A DNA stretch of 64,000 nucleotides. Source: Rhodotorula mucilaginosa (lineage: Eukaryota; Basidiomycota; Microbotryomycetes; Sporidiobolales; Sporidiobolaceae). Every line of letters begins with the position of its first letter. The stretch's first letter is position 1. Shown in pieces: positions 42,487 to 53,300 of this stretch. The stretch covers positions 1,178,001-1,242,000 of the forward strand of contig CP137870.1 of the NCBI GenBank assembly GCA_034406715.1, written 5' to 3'. The notes under the pieces are model-generated. The model worked only from the letters and a program-made list of their open reading frames with translations, was not told where the DNA came from and did not search any database. The position numbers and the translations under genes were made by a program.

Positions 42487-44271
42487 ATGATGCTGCGGAG
42501 AGCAGGTGCAGTGGTACGCCCACACGCATGGCGGACAGCAGCTGCATGTTGTCCACGCTACGCTGCTCGTCTCCTCTCCTCGGCTGCTCCTGCGACTCCT
42601 GCTGCTGCCTCGGTACCGCGGTCATCGACTCCAACGAACCATGACCTCATCACGCGCTATAGCCAGTCGCCGACGAGGACAGTCACGTTCGCCGACTTGA
42701 TGATGTACGGCAACCCGCCCCTCGACGAGCAGACGCTCCTCCAGAGCGCAGAGAGGACCCGGAGCGAATTGATGGCTGGACTCGCGAGACGGGTTCGCAT
42801 ATCCGTTTACTGTAAGAGAGTGTACACAAGGCTGACACCATCCGCCCTGCAGGTCTCGCAACATCTGTCTCTGCCGTTCCTGCCCGCCACCAACCCCTCG
42901 CTCGCCAAGGTGCACAGCCTGTACTCGTCCGCATTCTCGCTCTTGTCCGAGATCCCAGAAGTCACCTCGCTCGCCGACAACGACAAGCTGTGCGCCGCCG
43001 TCGCCCAAATGGTCGAGGAACACAGAGACAATATCCCCTTGCTCGCAAAAGGTGCGAGAGAGCGTCCCACCTAGACTTTGATTTCACGGTTCCTGACGGC
43101 CGCGCGCAGGCTTCAAGGAGTGCCGGAAATACCTGCCCGACGCGACCATTACCGATTTCTTGGACCGAGCTATCCGGAATCGGATCTCGCTGCGACTGAG
43201 TGCGTACAAACTGTCTTTCTCTTGGCGGGTAACCTCGACGTTGATACCGGTCTCCTCTTGTCGCAGTCGCGGAGCAGCACCTCTCGCTTTCTGCGGCCTC
43301 GCTGCCGCACTTGCGACCATCAGATCCCTCGGCTGTATCGTCCGCGCCTAAAGACCTGCGCTTTGAACCTGCAGCGCGACCTCCTTCCTCCTCGGCCAGC
43401 GGCACCAGCCGCGTCGGTGTCCTCGACCTTGCCCTGAGCCCCCACGAGCTCGTCAGTACCTGTGCCGAGTACGTCACGCTCCTGTGCGAGTCGACCTACG
43501 GCGTCGCGCCCGGGTACCGAATCGAAGGCGCCGACCCTTCAACGACGGTCGGGTCAGTCGGTTCGCACCTCGAATACATCATGACTGAACTGCTCAAGAA
43601 TGCCTTCCGCGCCACGGTCGAACACAACGTCCCGAAGCGCGATGACGAAGATGGCGCCGATGACGACCCGGACGTGTTCCGGTTCGATGACCTCCCCCAT
43701 GCGCACATGATGAAGAGCGATTTCCCCGAAGTCGTCATCACCATCGGCGTCGTCCCGGGCGCCATGACGATCCGGATCCGAGACCGCGGCGGTGGAGTGC
43801 CGCCCGAGAACCTCGCCAACGTCTTCTCGTACGCGTTCACGTCGGTGCCGCTCCTTCCAGACCCGGATTCGGACCCGGATTCGCCGGCGGCGGCGTCGTA
43901 CGGAGGTACGAGCAACGCCGGTTACTTGGGAGGGGTCGGCGGTGGGCCACAGGGCGGCGAGTCGGCGTTACAGACCAACGTCGGCACGCTCGCGGGACTC
44001 GGGTTCGGGTGCGTTTCTTTCCCTTGCCTCTTTGAACTCTCTCCGCAGCAAGTTCGCCGACTAATGTCGTCTTCTGACCGCCTGCGAACGTAGTCTACCG
44101 CTGGCGCGCATCTACGCGGGCTACTTTGGCGGCTCTCTCGACCTCGTCTCGATGTATGGCTGGGGCACTGACGTGTACGTTTTTCCTTTTTCACGCGGTC
44201 GAAGTGATCTGCTCGCGGGCTTATCTATTCTGCCACATTTTCACAGCTACTGCGTCATCAAGACTGTCTGA
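42487..44271 (+). CDS. Mitochondrial PDK/BCKDK-family protein kinase
   Basis: Six exons: 42487-42792, 42853-43051, 43110-43199, 43267-44008, 44094-44174 and 44247-44271, 480 aa. The first ~45 residues (MMLRRAGAVVRPHAWRTAAA) form a presequence. The regulatory helical domain has TVTFADLMMYGNPPLDEQTL and LPFLPATNPSLAKVHSLYSS. The GHKL ATPase boxes are intact: N-box EYIMTELLKNAFRATVEHN, G1 IRIRDRGGGVPPENL, and the glycine-rich lid GLGFGLPLARIYAGYFGGS followed by SMYGWGTDVY. The family phosphorylates and inactivates the E1 subunit of pyruvate or branched-chain 2-oxoacid dehydrogenase. I cannot tell which from sequence alone. A Pro/Asp/Gly-rich insertion lies between G1 and the lid. Confidence 0.92.
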
Positions 44272-44437
44272 GTCACGAGTTCTCGTGGCACGGGTCGTAT
44301 GCAGACCTCGCTTGCTGGCCATATGCCGCCCATCATCGGCTCGCCTGACCGATTTCGCCAAGTCTTCTCGTACAGCAGCACCCACTGTTGATAGTTGCAT
44401 ATGTATCCTTCCTTTTTTGCATCTTTATTGCTGTTCT

Positions 44438-47400
44438 TCACCAGCCTACGGAAAGCCGCCACTTGCCTACGATCTCCTCCACGCGGAGCAAGACGCCCGC
44501 AGCTGCTCTGCCGGGTCTCCCCACGGCCAGGTCACCGTTGCCTTTGCGCTCCTCTGCTTCAAAGACGTGCTCTGCCCAGTCTTTGATGTCAGCGACGAGG
44601 GCACCTCCGCTGCCGTTCGCGACCGAGGAGGACATGAGCATCCTCCCGCCGTCGAGATGGACCGTCCCATCTAGGGCCGCAAGCGCGAGTTCGAGAGCCG
44701 AAGCGACGACGAGATCTTCGTCTCGCGCCGGTTCTGGCGCGCCGGCGGAGTTGACATATTGTGACGAGGAAGAGGAGACGATTGGTCGTAGCATTAGGAC
44801 GAAGGAGAGTGTTTCGGGAACGATCACGGCGAGGAAGGCGGGCGAGTGGCGAGCGGCATGGACGAGGACTGTGACGGTCGCGAGGAACCGGCTGAGGAGG
44901 ATCGGCTCGAGTAGCTGGGATGCCGCCGATCCGCCGAGGTACGAACCGCCGGACGACGAGTTTCGCCCCGACGTCGCTTGGTCGCGGAGGTAGAGCCAGA
45001 AACGGTTGATCAGCGGCAGGATGAACACCTCGGCCGCCAAAGTCGAGAAAGTCGCCGTCGTGGTAGTCGTAGTCGACTTGGCCGCGGCAAGGCCCGCCGA
45101 GCGGCGAGTCGTCCGATTCACGCTCAAAGCCTTTTCTCGCGCCGCTTGCGGGATCGTCGTTTCTGCGTCGGCTCGTGCACCCGACAAAGCCATCTGAGTC
45201 AGGTCGGTCGCGAGTAGCTCGACGCGCTCACTCTCCTCCGAGCCCGAGCCCAGAGCTCGCCGCCGCTTGACGAGGTGGTCGTGCATGGCGGGTGGGAGCT
45301 GCTTCGAGGGGAACATCGGCTCGACTGGCTTCGGCTGCGGTGGGTCGCCTGACGCGGTCGGGATCGGTAGGCCGGCTAACTCGCGAGCGGCAAATGCGAG
45401 CGCAGCGAGGAGCGAATGCCGTTGCGCGATCGAATACGAGTCGGTAAAGTATTGCTCAATGACGGCTCTGAGAGAGTTAGCCGAGCGCACCACATGGGCA
45501 CAATCAGCATCTGCACCTGCAACAGAATCAAGTCAAGGAGAAACGAAATGACTCACGGAGCGACTTCGGTCGGACATGCGACGATGAGAGCGACGAGCAT
45601 GGCTTGCTTGTGCCGGTCGAAATCTTCGAGGTCGAACTGATTCTGCAAGCCCATCAGAGCGAACGCGAGGTCGACGGCGTTCTCACCTGCTCGGGGCATT
45701 CGTCAGTCGATCAGTCATGAGCGTGAGGACAAGGAACAGAATACACGACCGTCCCTCAAAATACGTACGGAGTTCTCCTCCCCAACCCGCTTTTCGGCGG
45801 ATGAGCGACTCGCCCTCCTTCAACCCCATCTCGATCCGCTCCGCCTCCCCATCGGCTTCCTCTTTAGCTCCTTGCGGATCTTTCCCCTTGAGGTACGAGA
45901 CCAACTCTGCGATGTAGACGGGAGGTCGCAAACGCCCGCGTTTACGAGTTTGGCTCGGAGCTCCGGCTGCTCCGCTGGTTGCTGCCGACGGGGAAGGGAA
46001 GGCCGATTGGTACAGCGCTGGGTCTTCCGACTCCAGAGCGGCTTGGAGGGACGCGCTCGGCGGAGGAGGGAGATCGTAAGGCTCGAGGTCGTCGTCGTCG
46101 TCGTCTTCGCCGATGATCGAGATTAGCGGACGTTTCGGACGAGGAGGAGCAGGTTCCTCGACCGACGTGGGTCTGAGGGGTTCTCGCTCAGGGCTCGGGG
46201 CCAAGCGCGGAGGGTTAACGCCGGATGTTGTTGTACTTGGCGAGTACCGAGACCGCAGCGCGTCTTGCCAGTTTTCCTCGTCGTCGCGCTTCTCGGCACT
46301 CGACAACAAAGCACGCAGCGTCCGAACCGTCTCCTTCGCAGTGTCCTCTCCCGCCCAGATCTCGTCCCCGAACGCGAGCGGCTTGACGTTCCCGTTCGGA
46401 TCGACCGTCCGGTTCGACACGATTTCGGCGACGAGCATCCCGAGGAGGCGAGTGAGGGGCGCGACGAGCGAGAGGTGACTCGAGACGGCTTCGAGGAAAT
46501 CGGGAGAACGAGAGAGGGCAATGATGGCCGAGTGGCGGATTGGCAGCGAGACGACCAAGTGCAGGAGGAGCGAAGTCAAGTCTGCGCGAACGCCGTTCGG
46601 GGAACGAGGTCAGCAAAGGTCTTAACAATCCCAAATGAAGGTGATGGGAGTACTCACAGAGTCTCCTGCTCTCGCTGCCGAGCTTGATCTCCTCGGCAGA
46701 ACTCCACACCTTCCTCGTCGCCTCGAGCAACGCCACCTTTGCCCTTTCCGGCGCAGCCCACATGCCGACGGCGCGCGGCAGGACCGACGTGCTCGTCGGA
46801 AGAGATGTAAAAGTAGTAGTAGTACCCGAGCCGAGTAGTATCGCGATCGTGATTTCCCAGAGGGGCTGGTTGTCGACGTCGAGGGTACCGAACAGCGTTT
46901 CGAGGACGAAAGCCATCGCCGCACTAGCCTTTCCGGACGATTCGATCCCCGACGAACGCCTACCCGCCGTCGGGTCTTGAGCATCCTCGAGCAGCAGCAC
47001 GCGAATCCACTCGCGCAAGAACCGCTCCTGCTCGCGCTCCGAGAGTTCGCCGATCGTCCTGCGCCAGAGATCAATGTGCCGTTGGCGCTGCAAGAGTTGT
47101 TCGCTCGGCGTTGGGAAGGTCTCGATCGGTAAGAAGCGAGGTATCAGAATGGGAGCGAGGGTCGGAACGAGGGATGGATCGGACACGAGGGACGAGAGGG
47201 GTTGAGCGAGTGCCGCCGTTGTGGGCGAGGCGGAGGAGCCGGCGAGTCGCCAGAGCAACGAGGCAAACGAGTGGGCGAGTGCGGATTGATAGGGACTTTT
47301 GGAGAGTTGACACGCTCTCTCTCAAAGTCAGCGAACCTTGCAAGAGGGGATGCATAAAAGGAAGGCAAAGGACAAACCGAGAATCGAGCGCGGGGGGCAA

Positions 47401-48236
47401 GTTGCGCAAGGCGTTCGAGACGCGCAAAGGTTCGTCCGCGGAAACTGCACCTGCCGCATTCGCCGCCTTGAAGGGAACTGCCAGGATATCCCGCAGTGTG
47501 GCCTCCCACCTCGCCATCTCGAGCGGATCTGCTTCTTCTTCTTCTGGTCCGGCCTCTCCGCGAGGACCTCCTTGTTTCGAAGATGACGACGACGACGAAC
47601 GACCGATCGTCGCAAAGTAGAGCTGCTCGAGGGAGAAGCGACTCGAGAGTTGGGCGAGGAGGTCGAGGACGAGTTGGAGCACGCGAGGGTGCAGTTGCGA
47701 AGCGGTCTTGACTGCGAGGAACGAAGACAGGACCCCGATCGCCGAGATGGCTACTTCGGCTGCGTTGACAGAGAGGTCACCTACAGCCCCGCTGGGCGGC
47801 GGGACAAAGTATCGCTCAAAGACGGCGACGCTGGCTGGACCCAGTTGAGCGACGACGGCCTGTTCCCAATCGGGCCAAGTCCGTTCGATGAGAACCTTCT
47901 GGACGAGCCCGATCTGGCGGCGGAGGAAGCGCTGCGAGTCGAACGGGGCAGTGGTAGCCCCGTAGTCGTCGCAGAGTCGAGGGTGGTCGGGTAAGAGGCC
48001 GAGATGAGCCAAGGGAGGAACGAGCAGCTGCAACAGCTCGTCGGTCGATCGGAACGGCGCGGCGAGTCGTGCGGCGAGACCAGAGCCGGTACTGGTTGCC
48101 TGCACACGACTCGTGAGCGTTCTGTCAGCGAGACGGAACATCGGTCACTACTCACTGCGGCAGAAGGAGTGCCGAGCTGCTGCTGTAGTGTGTCTGCTTG
48201 CGACTTGTCCCGCGGTGTGATCAAGATCTCGCTCAT
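44438..48236 (-). CDS. TEL2: TEL2/TELO2, PIKK stability factor (TTT complex)
   Basis: About seven exons; those placed are 48236-48156, 48099-47378, 47316-46658, one from 46581, and a last one ending at 44438. The start is MSEILITPRDKSQADTLQQQ. The conserved Tel2 blocks follow in order: RLLGMLVAEIVSNR, RPKRPLISIIGEDDDDDDLE with YDLPPPP, and PVYIAELVSYLKGKDPQ. Then come SLIRRKAGWGGEL, NAVDLAFALMGLQNQFDLED, ALIVACPTEVAP and SIAQRHSLLAALAFAARELAGL. The protein is a long alpha-solenoid of roughly 1,100 residues. With Tti1, Tti2 and Hsp90/R2TP it matures ATM, ATR, TOR and other PIKKs. It is convergent with the kinase gene and divergent from the acetyltransferase-like gene, 186 bp away. Confidence 0.9.
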
Positions 48237-48422
48237 GCTGTCCCCGTCTCCAGCCGCGCTCCTTGACTGTGCTACGAGGCTTGGTCGACGAGTGTATCGC
48301 GGCTGCTCATCGTGCGCGTCACGTGCGGTGAAATGCTCTCACGCGGAACGCTCTCGGCTCGACTCGGCCGACAACTCCGAACGGGCATAGGCATACTATA
48401 GAGACGCACGGACTGCTGCACG
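48237..48422. promoter_or_regulatory. 186-bp divergent promoter, TEL2 / acetyltransferase-like gene
   Basis: Only 186 bp separate the two start codons, the shortest divergent gap in the window, so transcription of the two genes is likely coupled or shares one nucleosome-free region. No individual site is assigned. Confidence 0.5.
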
Positions 48423-50123
48423 ATGACGGAGGGGAGACCGCTGGCATTGCTGGAGCGCTATCAGCTATCGCGCATCAACGTAGGCGTCCCCGCGACAGTC
48501 TGCCTCACCGCGCTCCTCCGCATCCCAGCCGAGTCATCATCGCCTCTGCAGTTGGAAGCGACGCTCGCTCGAGCCGTGCCGGTCTTGGTCCAGCGATATC
48601 CGCTCTTGCGCTGCAGAGTCGCAGGAAGTCGCACGGCAACGCCGCGATGGACCCTGCTCGACTCGTCTGCCCCGGACCAATTCATCGGAACCGCAGAGGC
48701 CGCCGCCGCCGAACTCGACCTTAGACTATCCGGAAACGAGGATGCTGCGGGCGTGATCGACGCCGCATTCAAATACATGTCGCGCGTCGACCCGGAGGAG
48801 GGTCCTCTATGGCGCGTGTGGGCTATCGAGGACGCCGACTCGGAGGACAAGGCTGCGGCAAGATGGCGGCGATGGCGAATCGTCTACGCGACGAATCACA
48901 TCCTGACGGACGGGACCGGCGCCCGCAACCTCTTTGCCGACCTGCTCGCCCTTCTGCATCCAAACAACTCGTCCCTATTGCCCGCTCGCGACGAAAAGAC
49001 CGCCCCGGCCGAGCTCCCGCCGCCGATGGAGTCGGTCTTTGATGATGTCTCGCTCTCGTTCCTCGACATGGCCAAAGTCGTCTGGTCCGAGTTCCTTGCC
49101 GCCCCCAACCTCCTCCCGGGGTTCCTTCGCCCCGCCAAATCTCCCATCTTCCACCGCGCACCGCTCGTCCCGCCGCACGCGCAACCCACCGCCATCCCGC
49201 GAACCTTCACCCTCCCGGCATCTCTCGTTGGCGACCTCAAAGTCGCCGCGAAATCAAACAGAGTCGCGACGCTCCACCCTGTCCTGTACATAGCCGGACT
49301 CGCAGCGATCGAAGCGCACAAATTTCCCCCGCCACCCGAGTCGACAATCATTGTCGGTTCGACGCCCGCGTCCGTTCGAGCGCTCGCTCCGTCGTCGAAC
49401 TCGTTACCACACGCGACGGGCAACTACGTCTACGAAGTCAAAGTCCCCCATGCGACCACAACAGCACTCCTCCCCTTCTGGGCCGAGTGTCGCTCCTACG
49501 CCGAAAAGCTCGCCGATCCTGCCACGCGCCAGCACGGCTTGAAAGAGATCGGTCAACTCTCGCTCGTACCCGATGGACCGATCACTCCTCCTCCTTCTTC
49601 CGGCGGCGTCGGACCGACGACCAAGTACGACGCGTGGATGACTGAGCGCGCACAAAAGGCGGAACCGTTCGAGACTACATTCGAGGTCTCGAACCTCGGC
49701 GTGTTGCCGCCGACCGGGTGGGAAAGTGCACATGGCGATGGTGGCGAGACGGGCGACCACCACCAGCTCGTCGAACTCGCGTGGGCGCAGACGGCCATGA
49801 CTGGCACCATCTTTGCCATCAATGTGCGTCCCGGTACTTCCCTTTCCTGCCCTTTTCTTCCCCTTCTCCTCCCTCTCCCTCTTCCCTATCCGAGCCCGAC
49901 CTGTTCAAAATCCAGGACCGTGACTGATCCGACCTGTCCAAATCTGCAGCCCATCGCTTTCCGCGGCGGCGACCTCTCTTTCACTCTCACGTACCGGGCC
50001 GGCACCGTCGAGGAGAGTCTGGTGGACCGCATCTGGTCCTCCTATCAAGACATTTTGCGCAAGATCGCGGCGGGCCAGGTCCCTGCCTCTGCCACGTTTG
50101 CGGAGCTGGCAGCCTCGGCATGA
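48423..50123 (+). CDS. Alcohol O-acetyltransferase-like (BAHD/condensation-fold) enzyme
   Basis: Two exons, 48423-49823 and 49950-50123, 524 aa. The acyltransferase active-site motif HxxxD is seen as YATNHILTDGTGARNLFADL near residue 160. The N-terminal LERYQLSRINVGVPATVCL and the block VLVQRYPLLRCRVAG match fungal AATase-domain proteins, as do FEVSNLGVLPPTGW and the C-terminal FTLTYRAGTVEESLVDR. Such enzymes transfer acetyl or other acyl groups from CoA to alcohols or sterols; the substrate is unknown. The 126-nt intron is a multiple of three and free of stops, so intron retention would add 42 Pro/Leu/Ser-rich residues without a frameshift. Confidence 0.82.
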   Translation: MTEGRPLALLERYQLSRINVGVPATVCLTALLRIPAESSSPLQLEATLARAVPVLVQRYPLLRCRVAGSRTATPRWTLLDSSAPDQFIGTAEAAAAELDLRLSGNEDAAGVIDAAFKYMSRVDPEEGPLWRVWAIEDADSEDKAAARWRRWRIVYATNHILTDGTGARNLFADLLALLHPNNSSLLPARDEKTAPAELPPPMESVFDDVSLSFLDMAKVVWSEFLAAPNLLPGFLRPAKSPIFHRAPLVPPHAQPTAIPRTFTLPASLVGDLKVAAKSNRVATLHPVLYIAGLAAIEAHKFPPPPESTIIVGSTPASVRALAPSSNSLPHATGNYVYEVKVPHATTTALLPFWAECRSYAEKLADPATRQHGLKEIGQLSLVPDGPITPPPSSGGVGPTTKYDAWMTERAQKAEPFETTFEVSNLGVLPPTGWESAHGDGGETGDHHQLVELAWAQTAMTGTIFAINVRPGTSLSCPFLPLLLPLPLPYPSPTCSKSRTVTDPTCPNLQPIAFRGGDLSFTLTYRAGTVEESLVDRIWSSYQDILRKIAAGQVPASATFAELAASA

Positions 50124-50318
50124 AGCTGCTCTTCCGTTCTTCCCCTCCTCCCTACTCGTAGAATCAGTCCCATTCGTGCGCGGGAACGGCAAAAACGGAC
50201 GGCTTGGTTGAATACACAAAAAAGAAGAGAAAGAAAGAGAGACGAAAACAAAGCCACTACGTGCTAACGAAGAAAGGGAATTCCCTGCGTCGGGAGACAG
50301 AGACGGCGGCGGGTTTTT

Positions 50319-53300
50319 CTAGTATCCTGCTCCGCCGCCCCAGCCGATCGCGAGGGTATTTTGACCGAGTCCGAGAATCGGCGCCGAGTTCTCCTCCTCC
50401 TCCTTCTGGACTGTCCGGCTCGACAAGTCCTCGAGCTTCTTGGTGAGCGCCGCGAGCGAGTCGTTGCGCAACCGCTCGACCTGCAACCGGTACGGCATGT
50501 ACACGTCGTGGAAGCTGTGTCGCCACGAGAGTTCCTCGGCGACGTCGGCGCGGATCAGGTCAAACGCGGCAAAGAGGAGCGCGACAAAGCACTCGCGCGA
50601 GCCAATGTCGCTAAAGTACCGCAACAGGTCCTCGGCGACTTCGGTGCTGTTCGAGACGGCCGCGGTCGTGATCGCGTCCTTGAACAGCTTGTCCTCCTTT
50701 GACAGCGCAATCGACCGGTCCCACTTGCTGTTCTTCGTGTACAAGTGTGCGGCGACTGCAAGGGCGCAGCAAAGAGTCAGCTTCCGTTGAATTCAGCTCG
50801 GCGCGGGAGGGGGGCACAGCTCACGTCGTCGGAACTCGAGCAGGTCGTGCTTCTCCAACCGGGCGGCCAATCCCATCGAGTCGAACGCATCGTTCGTGTC
50901 GATCGAATCCCGCAGCGTCTTGTAGTCCTCCTCCTCGATCAAGAGGTCGTTGAAGGCCTCGTTGACCGCCGGGATATTGTTCTTCTGCACCGAGATCAGG
51001 TAGTTCTTGATCACTGTAGGCCAGGGAATGGAGTCAGTCAGGCGATTCTGCATGAGCAAGTAAAAGGGCTCCTTACTCGGAAGCTCATCGGCCTTCTTGA
51101 ACATCTTGACGACGCGGGTGTGGTCGACACGGGCCGAGAGGACACTCAAGAGGTCGTTGAGCAGGAGCGGCTGCTGCTCGAGGTAGAAGTTGAGAGCCTT
51201 GTAGTAGATCTCGACATTGGCGACCTTGACGACGACCTCCTTGAACTGGTTGTGCTCCCACGCGTCGGCGGATCGCTCCATCATGGCGAGGGCGGCGTTG
51301 TCGAATTCGTCATAGTGGACGTAGAGGAAGACGAGCTCCGGCCAGAGGTGCGCCTGCTCCGCAGCCCGCAAGACCTTGGGGATGTCTGAGGGTAGGGGAC
51401 GATCGTCAGCTTGCTTTGCCCACAAGGCACGATACTCTGCCCACTCACTCAGGCGAGACCAGAAAAGCTTGAGGTGCTCCATCAATCGCTCGGGCTTGTA
51501 CTGTTAGAGCCGAGAGAGTCAGCCATGATTCGTGCAACAGCAGGCTGACAAGGAAGGACTGGCGCACCTTGGCGTAGAGGATGGCGAGCTCGGTGAACAT
51601 GCCCATGTGGGCACGCTCGAGGCCGAGACCGGCCTCGAGAAGGGCCATCAGCTCGTCGACGTGGCCGCGGTACTCGTACAGGTGAACGAGCGCTTGGAGC
51701 TCCTCGGCGTGGACGATCAAGTTGAGACCGCAAATCTGCGCGAGACGGAACTCGTGCTTCTCGATGCATGCCGCGTTGACCTGCTTCCAGACCTGGGTGT
51801 TGCCGGCCTTGCGGGCGGCGTCGACGGCAGCCTGGTTCTCGCCGAGGTAGATGAGGGTGGTGGCGAGGCGAGCCCAGTTCGAGATGCTGGTGAAGAGGAG
51901 CTTGGCGGCCTCGTACAGGCCAGCGTCAAAGGCCTTTTCACCGGCAGAGAGGAGGTCGGCGACGTTGGTCATGCCGAGGAACTCTTCCATGTCGTGCAGG
52001 CGGTCCGTCTTGGCGTACGAGACGGCAAGCTCGGTGTCGATCGCCGGCTCACGGAGCGTCTTGCGGGCCATCTGCAAGTAGCGGACGAGGTCGTCCTCCT
52101 TGCCGGCACGCGAAGCGGTCTCGATGACCTCGAGGTAGTTGGACGGGTCCTCGGCGCGGATGTACGAGTCGATGGCGTCCTTGACGCGGAGGCCGTCGAG
52201 CTGCGCCTTGCCGAGACGGCTCCAGACGGCGGGCTGGTCGACCTTGTCGGCGTACTGCTGGGCGCGGTCGATCGAGACGATGTACTCGACGAGGACGTTC
52301 ATCGCCTCGAGGTGGAGGTTGTTCTTGCGGTAGAGCGTGAACGCCTCCTCGTACAGACCGTGCTCGAGCATGAGCCCGGCAATCTCCTGGACGTCAAAGC
52401 CCTCGATCTTGTCGATGTAGCCCATAACGCGGCCCTTGTCGGCGCGGATGGCCGTGAGCATGAGCAGCTTCTTCAGGTTCGTGTTGTCGCTGAACGCAGA
52501 CTGCTCGAGGACGATCTTCTCGAGCAGCTCGATGAGCTCTGACGGCAAGTCGGCCGAGAGGAACGCCTTGACCGTCACCGAGACGTCTTCCGGGTCGGTC
52601 GATTCGGGCACGGCGGTGGCGACGACCTGGTCGATGAGCTGGCGCTTGTGGAGGTTGTCGCCCTGGAGGACCTGCTGCCAGAGTTCGAGGCGGCGGCGCT
52701 TGACGAGGTAGCGAGCCTGGTGCTTGAACATCGAGTTTTCGTTCGTGATGGCGATGAGCTCGTCGTCGCAGAGACCCTTGGCGTAGGCAATGTAGGCGAG
52801 GTACGGGTCGCGCTTCTCGCAGTACTTTCCGACGACGAGCGGGTCGTAGATGTTGTTCTCCTTGAGGAACGCTTCCGGGTCGGCGTTCGAGTCGATCTTG
52901 ATCTTGGCGAGCGCGTTGTACAGCGCGGGCTCCTGCTGCCCGGCGTTGATCTTGGCCTCGAGGTAGGGCAAGATCAGCTTGAGGCGGTTCCGCTTCTCGA
53001 CCTCGTCGACGAGCTCGTCGATCGGGACGGGTCCGGTCACACTCGCGAGGAGCGACTTGATCGTCGTCTCGTCGCAGTCGACGTCGAGGAGGGCGCCGAT
53101 CACCTGCGGCGTGCGAGCCGAGTTGACTTGCTGGACGTACACCTCGATAAAGTTGGTCAAGCCGTTCTGGTATAGGTACAGGACGAGGTCGTGCACAAAG
53201 TCGAAGCGGTCGCAGACGATGATGAGCGGCAGCTGGTCCTGGAGCTTGGCCTCCTTGAGGAAGTTCTTGACCTTCTCCGGATTGTAGTAGTTCGACTCGC

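Noticed and set aside
51532-52542. Plus-strand Leu/Val/Glu-rich frame of 336 codons
   Set aside because: Antisense of the clathrin heavy chain leg; the composition is the mirror of alpha-helical coding sequence.
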